Part shown: positions 35,356 to 43,790 of the stretch, piece after piece
Layout of the letters: the number at the start of each line of letters is the position of its first letter
Position numbering within the stretch: position 1 is the first letter of the stretch
Assembly: GCF_003206695.1 (NCBI RefSeq)
Contig: NZ_PZJN01000007.1
Span: forward strand, 283,413-347,412
Reading direction: 5' to 3'
Length of the DNA stretch: 64,000 nt
Source: Salinicola halophyticus
GTDB taxonomy: Bacteria; Pseudomonadota; Gammaproteobacteria; Pseudomonadales; Halomonadaceae
Program-made: the position numbers and the translations under genes
Notes under the pieces: model-generated
What the model was told of the DNA's origin: nothing
Seen by the model: only the letters and a program-made list of their open reading frames with translations
Databases searched by the model: none

Positions 35356-36096
35356 ATGTCACGCGCCCAGCTCCCCGAGCCTCGCCAGACACTCGATCCC
35401 GACCGGGTCGCCGAGTGGCTGGCGCAGCACACCGACTTCTTCGTCGGTCGAGAGGGACTTCTGCAACAACTCAAGGTGCCTCACCCCAACATCCCCGGCG
35501 CGGTCTCGCTGCTGGAGCGGCTGGTGGTGGATCTTCGTTCCCGCGCCGAAGATGCGGAGTGGCGCCTCGAGAATCTGCTCGAGTCGGCGCGCTACAACGA
35601 AGCCCAGTATCGACGGACCCGTGAGCTGGTTCTCGGTCTGATCGAGGCTGAAAATGCCGACGCCCTGGCAGAAGCCTTGTCGACCCAACTGGCCGAGCGC
35701 TTTCGCACCCAGGCTATCGGCCTGTGGCTGGAGACGCCGCCGGAGTGCCACGCCACGCCGCGCAATGCCAACGCCTGGCAACCACCGCGATTCGTCCTGA
35801 CCGACGACGCGCGCCAGCGCCTCGAACGGCTGCTCAGCCAACAGACCAGCTGCTGCACCACCCTGGAACGCGACGACTGGCAAGCGCTGCTGCCACACTG
35901 CAGCGCGCCCCAGGCGTCGGGATCCTGCGCCATAACCCGGCTGACCCAGGGGGAGTCGATGGGCTTCCTGCTATTGGCCAGTCACGATGGGGAGCATTTC
36001 CGAGCCACGCTGGATACGCTGTTCACGGAGTATCTGGGCGAAGTCGTCAGCCGTCTGCTGCGGCGCACCGAGGTCGCCAGTGCAGGCCGCGCTTGA
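35356..36096 (+). CDS. DUF484 family protein (GAF-like)
   Basis: 246 aa. The DUF484 pattern is clear: VAEWLAQHTDFFVGREGLLQQL, then LKVPHPNIPGAVSLLERLV and a C-terminal GAF-like domain ending TLFTEYLGEVVSRLL. A predicted coiled coil joins the halves. The function is unknown; the gene sits between dapF and xerC in many gammaproteobacteria. AGGAG precedes the ATG by 8 nt. It overlaps xerC by 17 bp. Confidence 0.92.
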   Translation: MSRAQLPEPRQTLDPDRVAEWLAQHTDFFVGREGLLQQLKVPHPNIPGAVSLLERLVVDLRSRAEDAEWRLENLLESARYNEAQYRRTRELVLGLIEAENADALAEALSTQLAERFRTQAIGLWLETPPECHATPRNANAWQPPRFVLTDDARQRLERLLSQQTSCCTTLERDDWQALLPHCSAPQASGSCAITRLTQGESMGFLLLASHDGEHFRATLDTLFTEYLGEVVSRLLRRTEVASAGRA

Positions 36097-36994
36097 TGCC
36101 TTTCTGAAACGGCTGGCGCAGCGCGCCAGCCCGGCGACGGTGGACGCCTACCGACGCGATATCGGCGGGCTGATCGGCTACCTCGAAACGCAGGACGTGC
36201 ATAGCTGGCGCGAACTCGATGTCGCGCTGCTGCGGCGTTACCTGGCCCACGAGCGAACTCGCGGCATGGCGCCGAGAACCCTGGCCAGACGCCGCGCCGC
36301 GCTGTCGCGTTTCGCCGATGAGCTGGTCAACCGGGGTGAACTCGAACACAACCCGGTGCAGCTGACCCAGGCGCCACGTCAGCCGCGCCACTTGCCCAGT
36401 CCGGTGGATGTCGATCTGCTCGGCCACTTTCTCGACACGCCCCACGACGGCGATCCGCTCGATTTCCGCGATCAGGCCATGCTGGAACTCTTCTACTCTT
36501 GCGGCCTGCGCCTGGCGGAACTGGCGGCACTCGATCTTGCCAGCCTCGACCAACGCCACGTGCGCGTCGTGGGCAAGGGCGGCAAGCCTCGCCAGGTGCC
36601 GCTGGGCAGTCGCGCCAGCCAGGCCATCCAGAGCTGGCTCGGATTTCGCAGCACCCTGGCGGGAGACGGCGAAACGGCCCTGTTCGTGGCCCAGCATGGC
36701 GGGCGCCTCGGGCATCGATCGATCCAGAGCCGGCTGGCCGATACGGCCCGCAAGCGCGGCCTGCCGGAGCACCTTCACCCTCACCGCCTGCGCCACTCCT
36801 TCGCCAGCCATCTGCTGGAGTCCAGCCAGGATCTGCGCGCGGTGCAGGAGCTGCTGGGCCATGCCAATCTGTCGACCACGCAGATCTACACCCGCCTGGA
36901 CTGGCAGCAGCTCGCCGAGGTCTACGATCAGGCTCATCCCCGCGCGCGACGCAAGCCGGCTTCGCCCGCCAACGAGAGTTCCGAGAAACCCTAG
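36080..36994 (+). CDS. xerC: Tyrosine recombinase XerC
   Basis: 304 aa. Resolves chromosome dimers at dif together with XerD and FtsK. SAM-like N-terminal domain (residues 1-85) and catalytic domain with Arg in SCGLRLAELAALD, Lys in GKGGKPRQVPLG, HxxR in HPHRLRHSFASHLL, His in LLGHANLSTTQIYTR and the nucleophile Tyr in that same segment. The start is a GTG at 36080 inside the end of DUF484, giving the normal length. It is a core recombinase in its conserved place, not a mobile-element integrase. Confidence 0.96.
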   Translation: MQAALDAFLKRLAQRASPATVDAYRRDIGGLIGYLETQDVHSWRELDVALLRRYLAHERTRGMAPRTLARRRAALSRFADELVNRGELEHNPVQLTQAPRQPRHLPSPVDVDLLGHFLDTPHDGDPLDFRDQAMLELFYSCGLRLAELAALDLASLDQRHVRVVGKGGKPRQVPLGSRASQAIQSWLGFRSTLAGDGETALFVAQHGGRLGHRSIQSRLADTARKRGLPEHLHPHRLRHSFASHLLESSQDLRAVQELLGHANLSTTQIYTRLDWQQLAEVYDQAHPRARRKPASPANESSEKP

Positions 36995-37005
36995 GACCAT
37001 CCGCC

Positions 37006-37740
37006 ATGCCGCTGGACGCCATCACCTTCGATCTCGACGACACCCTGTGGCACAACGGCCCGGTCATGGCCCATGCCGAGCCGGCGCACTATCAATGGCT
37101 CGTCGAACAGATCGACGCTCATCGCGGCCCCACGGCGACACCGCTGGCCGAAGCCTTCCCGCTGGAAGCCTATCAATCCATTCGCGCCTCGTTGATGCAG
37201 CGTTTCCCGTTGAGTCGGGGCGATCACAGCTGGATTCGCGAACGCGCCATGATCGAGCTGCTGACCGAGCATGGCCTGTCCCCGGCCGAAGCGGCGCAGT
37301 GGGCGGCAGCCGGCTTCGAACAGTTCATGGCGCTACGCCATGAGGTCTCGCTCTATCCCGAGGTCGTCCCCATGTTCGATGCCTGGGCCCGGCGCTATCG
37401 ACTCGGCGTCATCACCAACGGCAACGTCGACGTGCGGCGGCTGTCGCTGGATCATCACTTCGACGTGATCATTCTCGCGGGTGAAATGCACGCTTCGAAG
37501 CCGGACCCGCGCCCCTTCCTGTCCGCCGTGGCGCAGCTCGGCACCCAGCCCTATCGCGCCCTGCACGTAGGTGACAATTGGGAAGAGGACGTTCTCGCCG
37601 CGCAACGACTCGGCATGCATGCCGTCTGGATCGACGCCAAGGATGAAGGCGAGCGCGAGCTGCCGCCGCGAGTGCATCGCGTGACGCATGTGAGGGAATT
37701 GCCGGAGATCGTCGCTAAGCTGGATCGACAGGACGTCTGA
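37006..37740 (+). CDS. yigB: HAD-superfamily phosphatase, YigB type
   Basis: 244 aa. Haloacid-dehalogenase motifs: I FDLDDTLW at residues 8-15, II ITNGN, III Lys in MHASKPDPRPF and IV GDNWEEDV. E. coli YigB dephosphorylates the riboflavin intermediate 5-amino-6-(5-phosphoribitylamino)uracil, and FMN. The xerC-yigB adjacency is the same as in E. coli. The gap to xerC is 11 bp, so they are co-transcribed. Confidence 0.9.
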   Translation: MPLDAITFDLDDTLWHNGPVMAHAEPAHYQWLVEQIDAHRGPTATPLAEAFPLEAYQSIRASLMQRFPLSRGDHSWIRERAMIELLTEHGLSPAEAAQWAAAGFEQFMALRHEVSLYPEVVPMFDAWARRYRLGVITNGNVDVRRLSLDHHFDVIILAGEMHASKPDPRPFLSAVAQLGTQPYRALHVGDNWEEDVLAAQRLGMHAVWIDAKDEGERELPPRVHRVTHVRELPEIVAKLDRQDV

Positions 37741-38097
37741 GCCACCTCGGGGTCATGATTAACGCCCTGCGACCGACTCGGCCTCGAATTTGCCATCTTT
37801 CGACGCCTATTCAGGACGGCGCGGCCTGCTGAATCGATGAGCCGGGGCTTGCATCATGGATGATGCAAGAGCCGCGTTGGGCAGGATGCCCTTTTGCGCC
37901 GACCCGAGCTCAGCGATGACGCAGGCAGGTTTTAGCCGTCCTGGGCGTCAAAAAGGGGAGTGTGAGGGGCCTGCCCCTCACGATAACGAGCGGAACGGTC
38001 GATAGAATGGCTTCAGTGGATAGCGGGTGAAACTCGAATAAGTCTTTCGGGGAAGCATCCCGCATTCGCCGCCAGGCAGATGCTGGATCGAATTCGA
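37741..38097. repeat. 357-bp convergent intergenic region with two palindromes
   Basis: No gene is supported between yigB and engB. It contains a perfect 10-bp inverted repeat CTTGCATCAT-GG-ATGATGCAAG (37848-37869) and a perfect 8-bp hairpin GTGAGGGG-CCTG-CCCCTCAC (37962-37981). Neither has a T tract. They look like REP-type elements or a mobile remnant rather than simple terminators. Confidence 0.55.
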
Positions 38098-38718
38098 TCA
38101 GTCCGCCGTCATCCACCGATCCATTACTCCGTAAGCCTGATCGAGGCCCTGGCGCTTCAGCGAGGAAAACAGCTGGACGCTGACCAGGTCTTCCCACTCG
38201 GCCAGGCGCTGCCTGACCTGCTGCAACGACGCCTTGGCCGGGCCCTGCTTCAACTTGTCGGCCTTGGTCAGCAGAATGTGGACCGGTAGCTTGCGGTCGT
38301 CCGCCATTTCGAGCAGTTGGATATCGAACTCGCTGAGTGGATGGCGCACGTCCATCAGCAGGATCAAGCCGGCCAGCGAACGACGGTTATGCAGGTAATC
38401 GGCGAGATGGGCCTGCCACTCCTTCTTCATCGCCTCCGGGACCTTGGCGTAGCCGTAACCCGGTAGATCGACGAGCCTGAGCTGATCGTCGCTCTGCAGC
38501 GTGAAGAAGTTGATCAACTGCGTGCGCCCCGGCGTCTTCGAGGTTCGCGCCAGCGCTCGCTGTTGGGTCAGCGCATTGATGGCGCTCGACTTGCCCGCAT
38601 TGGAACGTCCGGCGAAAGCGACCTCGACTCCCCGATCGAACGGGCATTTGGCCAGCGTCGGCGCGCTGATCTGAAAGGTCGCCGTCTGGTAGTTGAGGCG
38701 CGCGGGGGTGGCAGTCAT
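38098..38718 (-). CDS. engB: Ribosome biogenesis GTPase EngB (YihA/YsxC)
   Basis: 206 aa. GTPase motifs: G1 [10 protein letters not shown] (about residues 33-42), G3 DLPGYG, G4 TKADK. Required for late 50S assembly. The start is taken at 38718 ([11 protein letters not shown]); a second ATG at 38733 is possible and neither has a strong ribosome site. It sits alone on the minus strand, convergent with yigB. In Pseudomonas the next genes toward dsbA are c-type cytochromes; here only repeats are found. Confidence 0.95.
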   Translation of the reverse strand: MTATPARLNYQTATFQISAPTLAKCPFDRGVEVAFAGRSNAGKSSAINALTQQRALARTSKTPGRTQLINFFTLQSDDQLRLVDLPGYGYAKVPEAMKKEWQAHLADYLHNRRSLAGLILLMDVRHPLSEFDIQLLEMADDRKLPVHILLTKADKLKQGPAKASLQQVRQRLAEWEDLVSVQLFSSLKRQGLDQAYGVMDRWMTAD

Positions 38719-39098
38719 GGCAAGCTCGATCATCGTGGGCGGTAACGCCGCGCAGTGTAGCACGCGTGCTCTCCAGCGGCTGAGCGCTGACGTCGAGTCG
38801 CGCTCCCGAAGACGAGCGCCCGATGTTTCGCTCCCGAACACGAGCGCCCGATGTTTCGCTCCCGAAGACGAGCGACGGGCACCCTACGCTTTTCCGCTCA
38901 TTTCTGTCAGGCTAACAGCAAAGGGGTCGGTAGCAGGCTAGCGAGGGAACCTGCCGCCCGTTCGAGGCTCCAATACGAGTAGCGTGGCATTCATCAGCGG
39001 TGCAGCGATGTTTTCCGAACGGCGTTCCAGCCTCGACGCTTCGAAAACGAAGGCTTCAACCACCGGTTTTCTTTCTCGACATTCAGGAGCAGCAACGC
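38719..39098. other. 380-bp divergent engB/dsbA intergenic region
   Basis: Apart from the 28-bp tandem array (38801-38880, separate entry) I see no gene or named element. The dsbA ribosome site AGGAG is at 39085-39089. Confidence 0.5.
38801..38880. repeat. 28-bp tandem repeat, about 2.8 copies
   Basis: Units begin CGCTCCCGAAGACGAGCG at 38801, 38829 (one mismatch) and 38857 (truncated). Each unit can fold through CGCTC/GAGCG, giving a row of small hairpins upstream of engB. Confidence 0.85.
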
Positions 39099-39737
39099 AT
39101 GATCAAGTCGTTTATGGCGCTATTGGCAGGGCTGACGTTCTCTGGCGCAGTGATGGCGGCGGATATCGTCGAAGGTCAGGACTACCAGGTCATCGACCAG
39201 CCGATGAAGACGGAAGTGCCCGCCGACCAGATCGAAGTCACCGAAGTGTTCTGGTATGGCTGCCCCCACTGCTACGCTCTCGAGAAGCCGCTCAATGAGT
39301 GGGTCGATCAGCTCCCGGATGACGTCAGCTTCGACCGGATGGCGGCCCCGTTGGGCAAAGTCTGGGAACAGCACGCCATCGCGTTCTATGCGGCCAAGCA
39401 GCTGGGCATCGAACATGAAATGCGTCAGGACTTCATGGACGCCATCCACAAGCAGGGTAAGCGGCTGACCGACAAGGACGAGATCGCCGAGTTCTTCACC
39501 AACTATGGCGTCAGCAAGGACGAAGCCCTCAAGGCACTCGACTCCTTCGGCGTGAAAAGCGAGATTCAGCAGGCCTCGGCCAAGATGCGCGGCTATCAGC
39601 TGATGGGCGTGCCCGATCTAATCGTCGATGGCCGCTATGTCGTCACGCCGAACTCCGCCGGCTCGCTGGAGAACATGCCGAAGATCGCCAGCGCGTTGAT
39701 CGAGAAAGTCCGCGAGGAACGTACCGAGAGCGAGTGA
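39099..39737 (+). CDS. dsbA: Thiol:disulfide interchange protein DsbA
   Basis: 212 aa, periplasmic oxidase that makes disulfides in secreted proteins. Signal peptide ends near Ala20-Ala21 (SGAVMAADI). Active site Cys55-Pro-His-Cys58 in FWYGCPHCYALEKPL and the cis-proline loop GVPDLIVDGRYVV. The start at 39099 gives the clean signal peptide with AGGAG upstream; open codons further upstream are non-coding. The next gene follows after 4 bp, as in pseudomonads. Confidence 0.97.
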   Translation: MIKSFMALLAGLTFSGAVMAADIVEGQDYQVIDQPMKTEVPADQIEVTEVFWYGCPHCYALEKPLNEWVDQLPDDVSFDRMAAPLGKVWEQHAIAFYAAKQLGIEHEMRQDFMDAIHKQGKRLTDKDEIAEFFTNYGVSKDEALKALDSFGVKSEIQQASAKMRGYQLMGVPDLIVDGRYVVTPNSAGSLENMPKIASALIEKVREERTESE

Positions 39738-39741
39738 CCGA

Positions 39742-40563
39742 ATGTCCGTAGCTGCCTCGACACCCGCAAGCGAGATCGCGTCGACACTGAAGCTGCTGAC
39801 CTGCAATCTGCAGGTCGGCATCCATACCTCGGCCTATCATCACTATCTCACGCGTAGCTGGCAGCATCTGTTGCCTCACCCCAAACGCAGCTCGCGTCTC
39901 GATATCGTCGCCAGCGCTCTGTCGGCGTACGATATCGTCGGGCTCCAAGAGGCCGACGGCGGCAGCTTTCGTTCCAATCATGTCAATCAGGTCGAATATC
40001 TCGCCAACCGCTCGGCCTTTGACTTCCACTTCCAGCAGCTCAACCGCAACCTGGGTCACGTCGCTCAGCACAGCAACGGGCTGCTTTCGCGTCTTACCCC
40101 CAACCGGGTCGATGAGCATCGGCTGCCGGGAATGCGCGGGCGCGGCGCGATCCATGCTCGCTATGGCGAAGGCCCGGACGCGCTGCACGTCTTCGTCGCG
40201 CACTTGGCACTCAGCCAGCGCGGTCGGCTGCGCCAGCTCGACTACCTGGGAGAGATCATCCAGCCGCTGCACCATGTCGTGGTGATGGGCGATCTCAACT
40301 GCACGCCGGATCAGCTGCTGGCTCATCCGCGCTTCTGTCGCGCGCTGGATCTCAATCCGCTCAAGCCGCAGCTCAGCTATCCGGCCTGGCAACCCCGCCG
40401 GGCCCTCGATCATATCCTGCTGTCCTCATCGTTGAGGGCCGAGAAGCCTCGCGTGCTGGAAGCGATGTTCTCCGACCACCTTCCCGTCGCCGTGGACATT
40501 CACCTGCCGGCCGCCTGTCGCCGCAGTATCGGGATGGCCCACAGCCGCAGCGCGGATTCCTGA
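39742..40563 (+). CDS. Endonuclease/exonuclease/phosphatase family protein
   Basis: 273 aa. EEP-superfamily motifs in order: LLTCNLQVGIH near residue 18, IVGLQEADGG (catalytic Glu), VFVAHLALS, VVMGDLNCTPDQ and the final SDHLPVAVDI (catalytic His). Expected to be a Mg2+-dependent phosphodiesterase; the substrate could be nucleic acid, lipid or inositol phosphate. No signal peptide. It is 4 bp downstream of dsbA and shares its transcript; this pairing is conserved in pseudomonads but not functionally explained. Confidence 0.88.
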   Translation: MSVAASTPASEIASTLKLLTCNLQVGIHTSAYHHYLTRSWQHLLPHPKRSSRLDIVASALSAYDIVGLQEADGGSFRSNHVNQVEYLANRSAFDFHFQQLNRNLGHVAQHSNGLLSRLTPNRVDEHRLPGMRGRGAIHARYGEGPDALHVFVAHLALSQRGRLRQLDYLGEIIQPLHHVVVMGDLNCTPDQLLAHPRFCRALDLNPLKPQLSYPAWQPRRALDHILLSSSLRAEKPRVLEAMFSDHLPVAVDIHLPAACRRSIGMAHSRSADS

Positions 40564-40608
40564 ACGCCAAACCGTTCCGCGCCGATTGAAGACGTGATTG
40601 CGACCCAT

Positions 40609-40637
40609 AAAAAAACGCCTCCGAAGAGGCGTTTTTT
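40609..40637. terminator. Bidirectional terminator between the EEP gene and nuoN
   Basis: A7 CGCCTC-CGAA-GAGGCG T7: a 6-bp GC stem extended by A-T pairs, with U runs in both directions. It closes the dsbA transcript and the 15.5-kb nuo operon. Confidence 0.92.
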
Positions 40638-40713
40638 TGGCAGGTCCCAATGGTTGGGCAAACGTCTTTGGTACCCGCGGCACTGTTGCGAGCGCCATGG
40701 GTATTGGCGAAAG

Positions 40714-42174
40714 TCAGGACCCCGCCACCCAGCTGACCCAGTTGATCATCGGCGTGGGATAGAGCCCCAGCAGGATCACCAGTGCCGCCACCCCGAGCAC
40801 CACCATGCCGCCGGCGCGTTCGGCCCAGTCGTGGGTGGCATCGCGACGCTGCATGCCGGGTTCGTGGAGGAACAGGGTGACCATCACCCGAAGGTAGTAG
40901 TAGAGCCCGATGGCACTACCCAGCACTACGCTGCCCACCAGCCACCAGCGGTGCGCCTCGACACCCACGGCGATGATGTAGAACTTGCCGATAAAGCCGG
41001 CCGTGAACGGTATCCCCGCCAGCGATAGCATCGACACCGTCATCACCGCCGTGAGATAGGGCCGACGCCAGAACAGACCGCGATAATGGTGAAGGGGGCT
41101 GGCATCGGCCGTACCGCCGGTCGCGACGTACGGGCTCGACACCAGCGTGACCACACCGAAGGCGCCGAGGGTCGTCAGCACGTAGGTCACCAGATAGACC
41201 CCGACCGTCTCCACCGCGAGCCCGTCGTTGACCACCAATGCCACTAGCAGATAGCCGAAATGGGCGATCGACGAGTAGCCCAGCAGGCGCTTGAGATCGT
41301 TCTGGGTCAGCGCCAGCAGGTTACCCACCAGCATGGTGATCACGGCGATGAAGCCCAGCAGGTCGTGCCACCAGTCCTGGTGGAAGGCCAGCGTCGACTG
41401 GAACAGCCGCAGCAACACCAGGAACACCGCCACCTTGCTGGCGGTAGCCAGGAACGTCGTCGCCGGCCCAGGGCCGCCCTGATAGACATCCGGCGTCCAA
41501 AGATGAAAAGGCACGATGGAGAGCTTGAACGCCAAGCCCACCAGCATCAGGCCGGCGCCGGCCAGCAGCCACGGATCCCCGCCGTCACGCGACAGCGCCG
41601 CGCCCAGTTCGGCGAAATCCAGCGTCCCTGTCACCGCATAGAGCAGCGCCATGCCGAACAGCAGAAACGCCGTGGCCGCCGCCGACAGCACCATGTACTT
41701 GATGCCGCTCTCCAGCGCCCCCCGATCGCGAAAGGTGTAGGCGAGCATCCCGAAAAGCGGCATCGACAGCAGCTCGATGCCGAAGAACAGCGTCGTCATG
41801 TGGCGCGCCGAAACCAGCACCAGGCCACCGGCAGCCGCACTCAACAGCAGCAGGTAGAATTCGTCTCGCGGACCGTCGTAGCCTTCGAGGTAGTGATGCG
41901 CCAGGGTGACGCAGGCCAGCGTCGACATCAGCACCAGCACCCCGCCGAAACGTGACAGATCGTCGACCACCAGCACCGAGGTGACGTCGACCGTGCCCAT
42001 CGTCCAGCCGAACAGCAGCGCCAGCAGGGCGACGTTGAGCCCGATGGCGGTGACGATGGCACTCAGCGTGTGGTTGCGGCGCCAGGCGATCAGCAGCATC
42101 ACCACGACCACGGTCATGCTGACCACGATCAACGGGGAAATGGCGAGTAGCGCCATCACGGCGTCATGACTCAT
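40714..42174 (-). CDS. nuoN: NADH-quinone oxidoreductase subunit N
   Basis: 486 aa. Antiporter-like membrane subunit of complex I with about 14 helices; conserved Lys/His-bearing segments LVGLAFKLSIVPFHLWTPDV and LLGYSSIAHFGYLLVALV are clear. Pumps protons in response to quinone reduction. Last gene of the operon; the start overlaps the nuoM stop by ATGA. Confidence 0.97.
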   Translation of the reverse strand: MSHDAVMALLAISPLIVVSMTVVVVMLLIAWRRNHTLSAIVTAIGLNVALLALLFGWTMGTVDVTSVLVVDDLSRFGGVLVLMSTLACVTLAHHYLEGYDGPRDEFYLLLLSAAAGGLVLVSARHMTTLFFGIELLSMPLFGMLAYTFRDRGALESGIKYMVLSAAATAFLLFGMALLYAVTGTLDFAELGAALSRDGGDPWLLAGAGLMLVGLAFKLSIVPFHLWTPDVYQGGPGPATTFLATASKVAVFLVLLRLFQSTLAFHQDWWHDLLGFIAVITMLVGNLLALTQNDLKRLLGYSSIAHFGYLLVALVVNDGLAVETVGVYLVTYVLTTLGAFGVVTLVSSPYVATGGTADASPLHHYRGLFWRRPYLTAVMTVSMLSLAGIPFTAGFIGKFYIIAVGVEAHRWWLVGSVVLGSAIGLYYYLRVMVTLFLHEPGMQRRDATHDWAERAGGMVVLGVAALVILLGLYPTPMINWVSWVAGS

Positions 42175-43697
42175 TGAGGACCTCCCGTCATTGCCCCGAC
42201 CTGCTGAACACTCTGCTGCACGATTTGCATGGCCCCGGCGGACGTATCTAGCAGAGGCTGCGGGTAGATGCCGAAGAACACCACCAGCGCGACGATGCCG
42301 AACAGCAGGATCGTCTCGCGGCGATCCAGATCAGCCAGTGGCGTCTCCTCGGCCGGTGGGCCGTAATAGACCCGCTGCATGATGAACAGCGAATAGACGG
42401 CGGCCAGAATCAGGCCGGCGCTGGCGATCACCACGATCCAGGGCGCCACGCCGAAGGCGCCGAACATCACCATGAACTCGCCGACGAAGTTGGCCGTGCC
42501 CGGCAAGCCCAGCGACGCCGCCACGAACACCAGCGCAAACCCCGGCAGCCCGCGGATGCGGCCCCAGAGGCCGCCCATCAGCCGCATGTCGCGGGTGTGC
42601 AGACGTTCGTAGAGCTGGCCGGAGAGAATGAACAGCCCCGCCGCGGAAAACGCGTGCGCCACCATCAGCGCGACCACGCCCTGCAGTGCCAGTTCGGTCC
42701 CGGCATAGATACCGATCAGCACGAAGCCCATGTGGGAAATACTGGTGTAGGCGATCAGGCGCTTGAGATCGCGCTGACCGCACGCCAGGATCGCGCCGTA
42801 GAAGATGCCGATCAGGCCCAGCGTCATCGCTATCGGCGCGAAGGCGTGGGACGCCTCGGGAAACAGCGGCAGCGCAAAACGCAACATGCCGTAGGCCGCC
42901 GTCTTGAGCAGAATGCCGGCGAGATCGACGCTACCGGCCGTCGGCGCCTGGGCGTGGGCATCCGGCAGCCAGCCGTGCAGCGGCACCACCGGCAGCTTGA
43001 CCGCGAACGCCACGAAGAAGCCCAGCATCAGCCACCAGGCGGTGGTCTCGGACAGTGGCGTGTTCAGCAGGTCCGCATAGGCGAACGTGTAGTTGCCAGT
43101 AGCCGCGTGATGCGCGAATACCAGCCCCAGAATCGCGATCAGCATCAAAAGGCCGCTGGCCTGGGTGTAGATGAAGAACTTGGTCGCGGCACCGATACGC
43201 GAACTGCCCTTCGAACCGCTGTGGCCCCACAGCGCGATCAGGAAGTACATCGGCACCAGCATCATTTCCCAGAACAGGAAGAACAGGAACATATCGATGG
43301 CGAGAAAGACCCCGACCACGCCGCCCAGAATCCACAGCAGGTTAAGGTGGAAGAACCCGACCCGAAGCACGATCTCCTTCCATGAGCAGATCACCGCCAT
43401 GGCGCCGAGCAGCCCAGTCAGCGCGATCATCAGCAGCGACAGGCCATCGATCGCCAGGTGGACCTGGATGCCGAAGCGCGGAATCCAGTCGGCCTGCCAC
43501 TCCAGCGTCCAGGCAGCGGTGGCACCTTCGGCCGGCAGGCTGAAGTCGCTGCCGATCCACAGCCCCAGCACCAGCAGAAGCTCGAGCAGCATGGTCCCGA
43601 GCGCGATCCAGCGCGGCGCTTGGTCTCCGAAGCGTTCCGCCTGCCAGCACAGCAGACCGCCGATGAAGGGGATCAGTATCAGCCAGACCAGAGTCAT
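42171..43697 (-). CDS. nuoM: NADH-quinone oxidoreductase subunit M
   Basis: 508 aa, antiporter-like proton-channel subunit, about 14 helices. Signature segments: FLFFLFWEMMLVPMYFLIALWG with the conserved Glu, FAVKLPVVPLHGWLPDAHAQAP and RLIAYTSISHMGFVLIGI. 93 bp separate it from nuoL, which is wide for this operon but holds no evident gene. Confidence 0.97.
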   Translation of the reverse strand: MTLVWLILIPFIGGLLCWQAERFGDQAPRWIALGTMLLELLLVLGLWIGSDFSLPAEGATAAWTLEWQADWIPRFGIQVHLAIDGLSLLMIALTGLLGAMAVICSWKEIVLRVGFFHLNLLWILGGVVGVFLAIDMFLFFLFWEMMLVPMYFLIALWGHSGSKGSSRIGAATKFFIYTQASGLLMLIAILGLVFAHHAATGNYTFAYADLLNTPLSETTAWWLMLGFFVAFAVKLPVVPLHGWLPDAHAQAPTAGSVDLAGILLKTAAYGMLRFALPLFPEASHAFAPIAMTLGLIGIFYGAILACGQRDLKRLIAYTSISHMGFVLIGIYAGTELALQGVVALMVAHAFSAAGLFILSGQLYERLHTRDMRLMGGLWGRIRGLPGFALVFVAASLGLPGTANFVGEFMVMFGAFGVAPWIVVIASAGLILAAVYSLFIMQRVYYGPPAEETPLADLDRRETILLFGIVALVVFFGIYPQPLLDTSAGAMQIVQQSVQQVGAMTGGPQ

Positions 43698-43790
43698 GAA
43701 TCAGCCATCCGCGATAGAGTGAATTCCGTTGGTTCCCGACATGCTGTCGCCGGGCTGCCAGCACTGTGCATCGTTGGTGTACTCATGGCG

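Noticed and set aside
36080..36994. Tyrosine recombinase as part of a mobile element
   Set aside because: Its place in dapF-DUF484-xerC-yigB identifies it as the housekeeping dimer-resolution enzyme.
38801..38880. CRISPR array
   Set aside because: The units are directly adjacent with no spacers and there are no cas genes.
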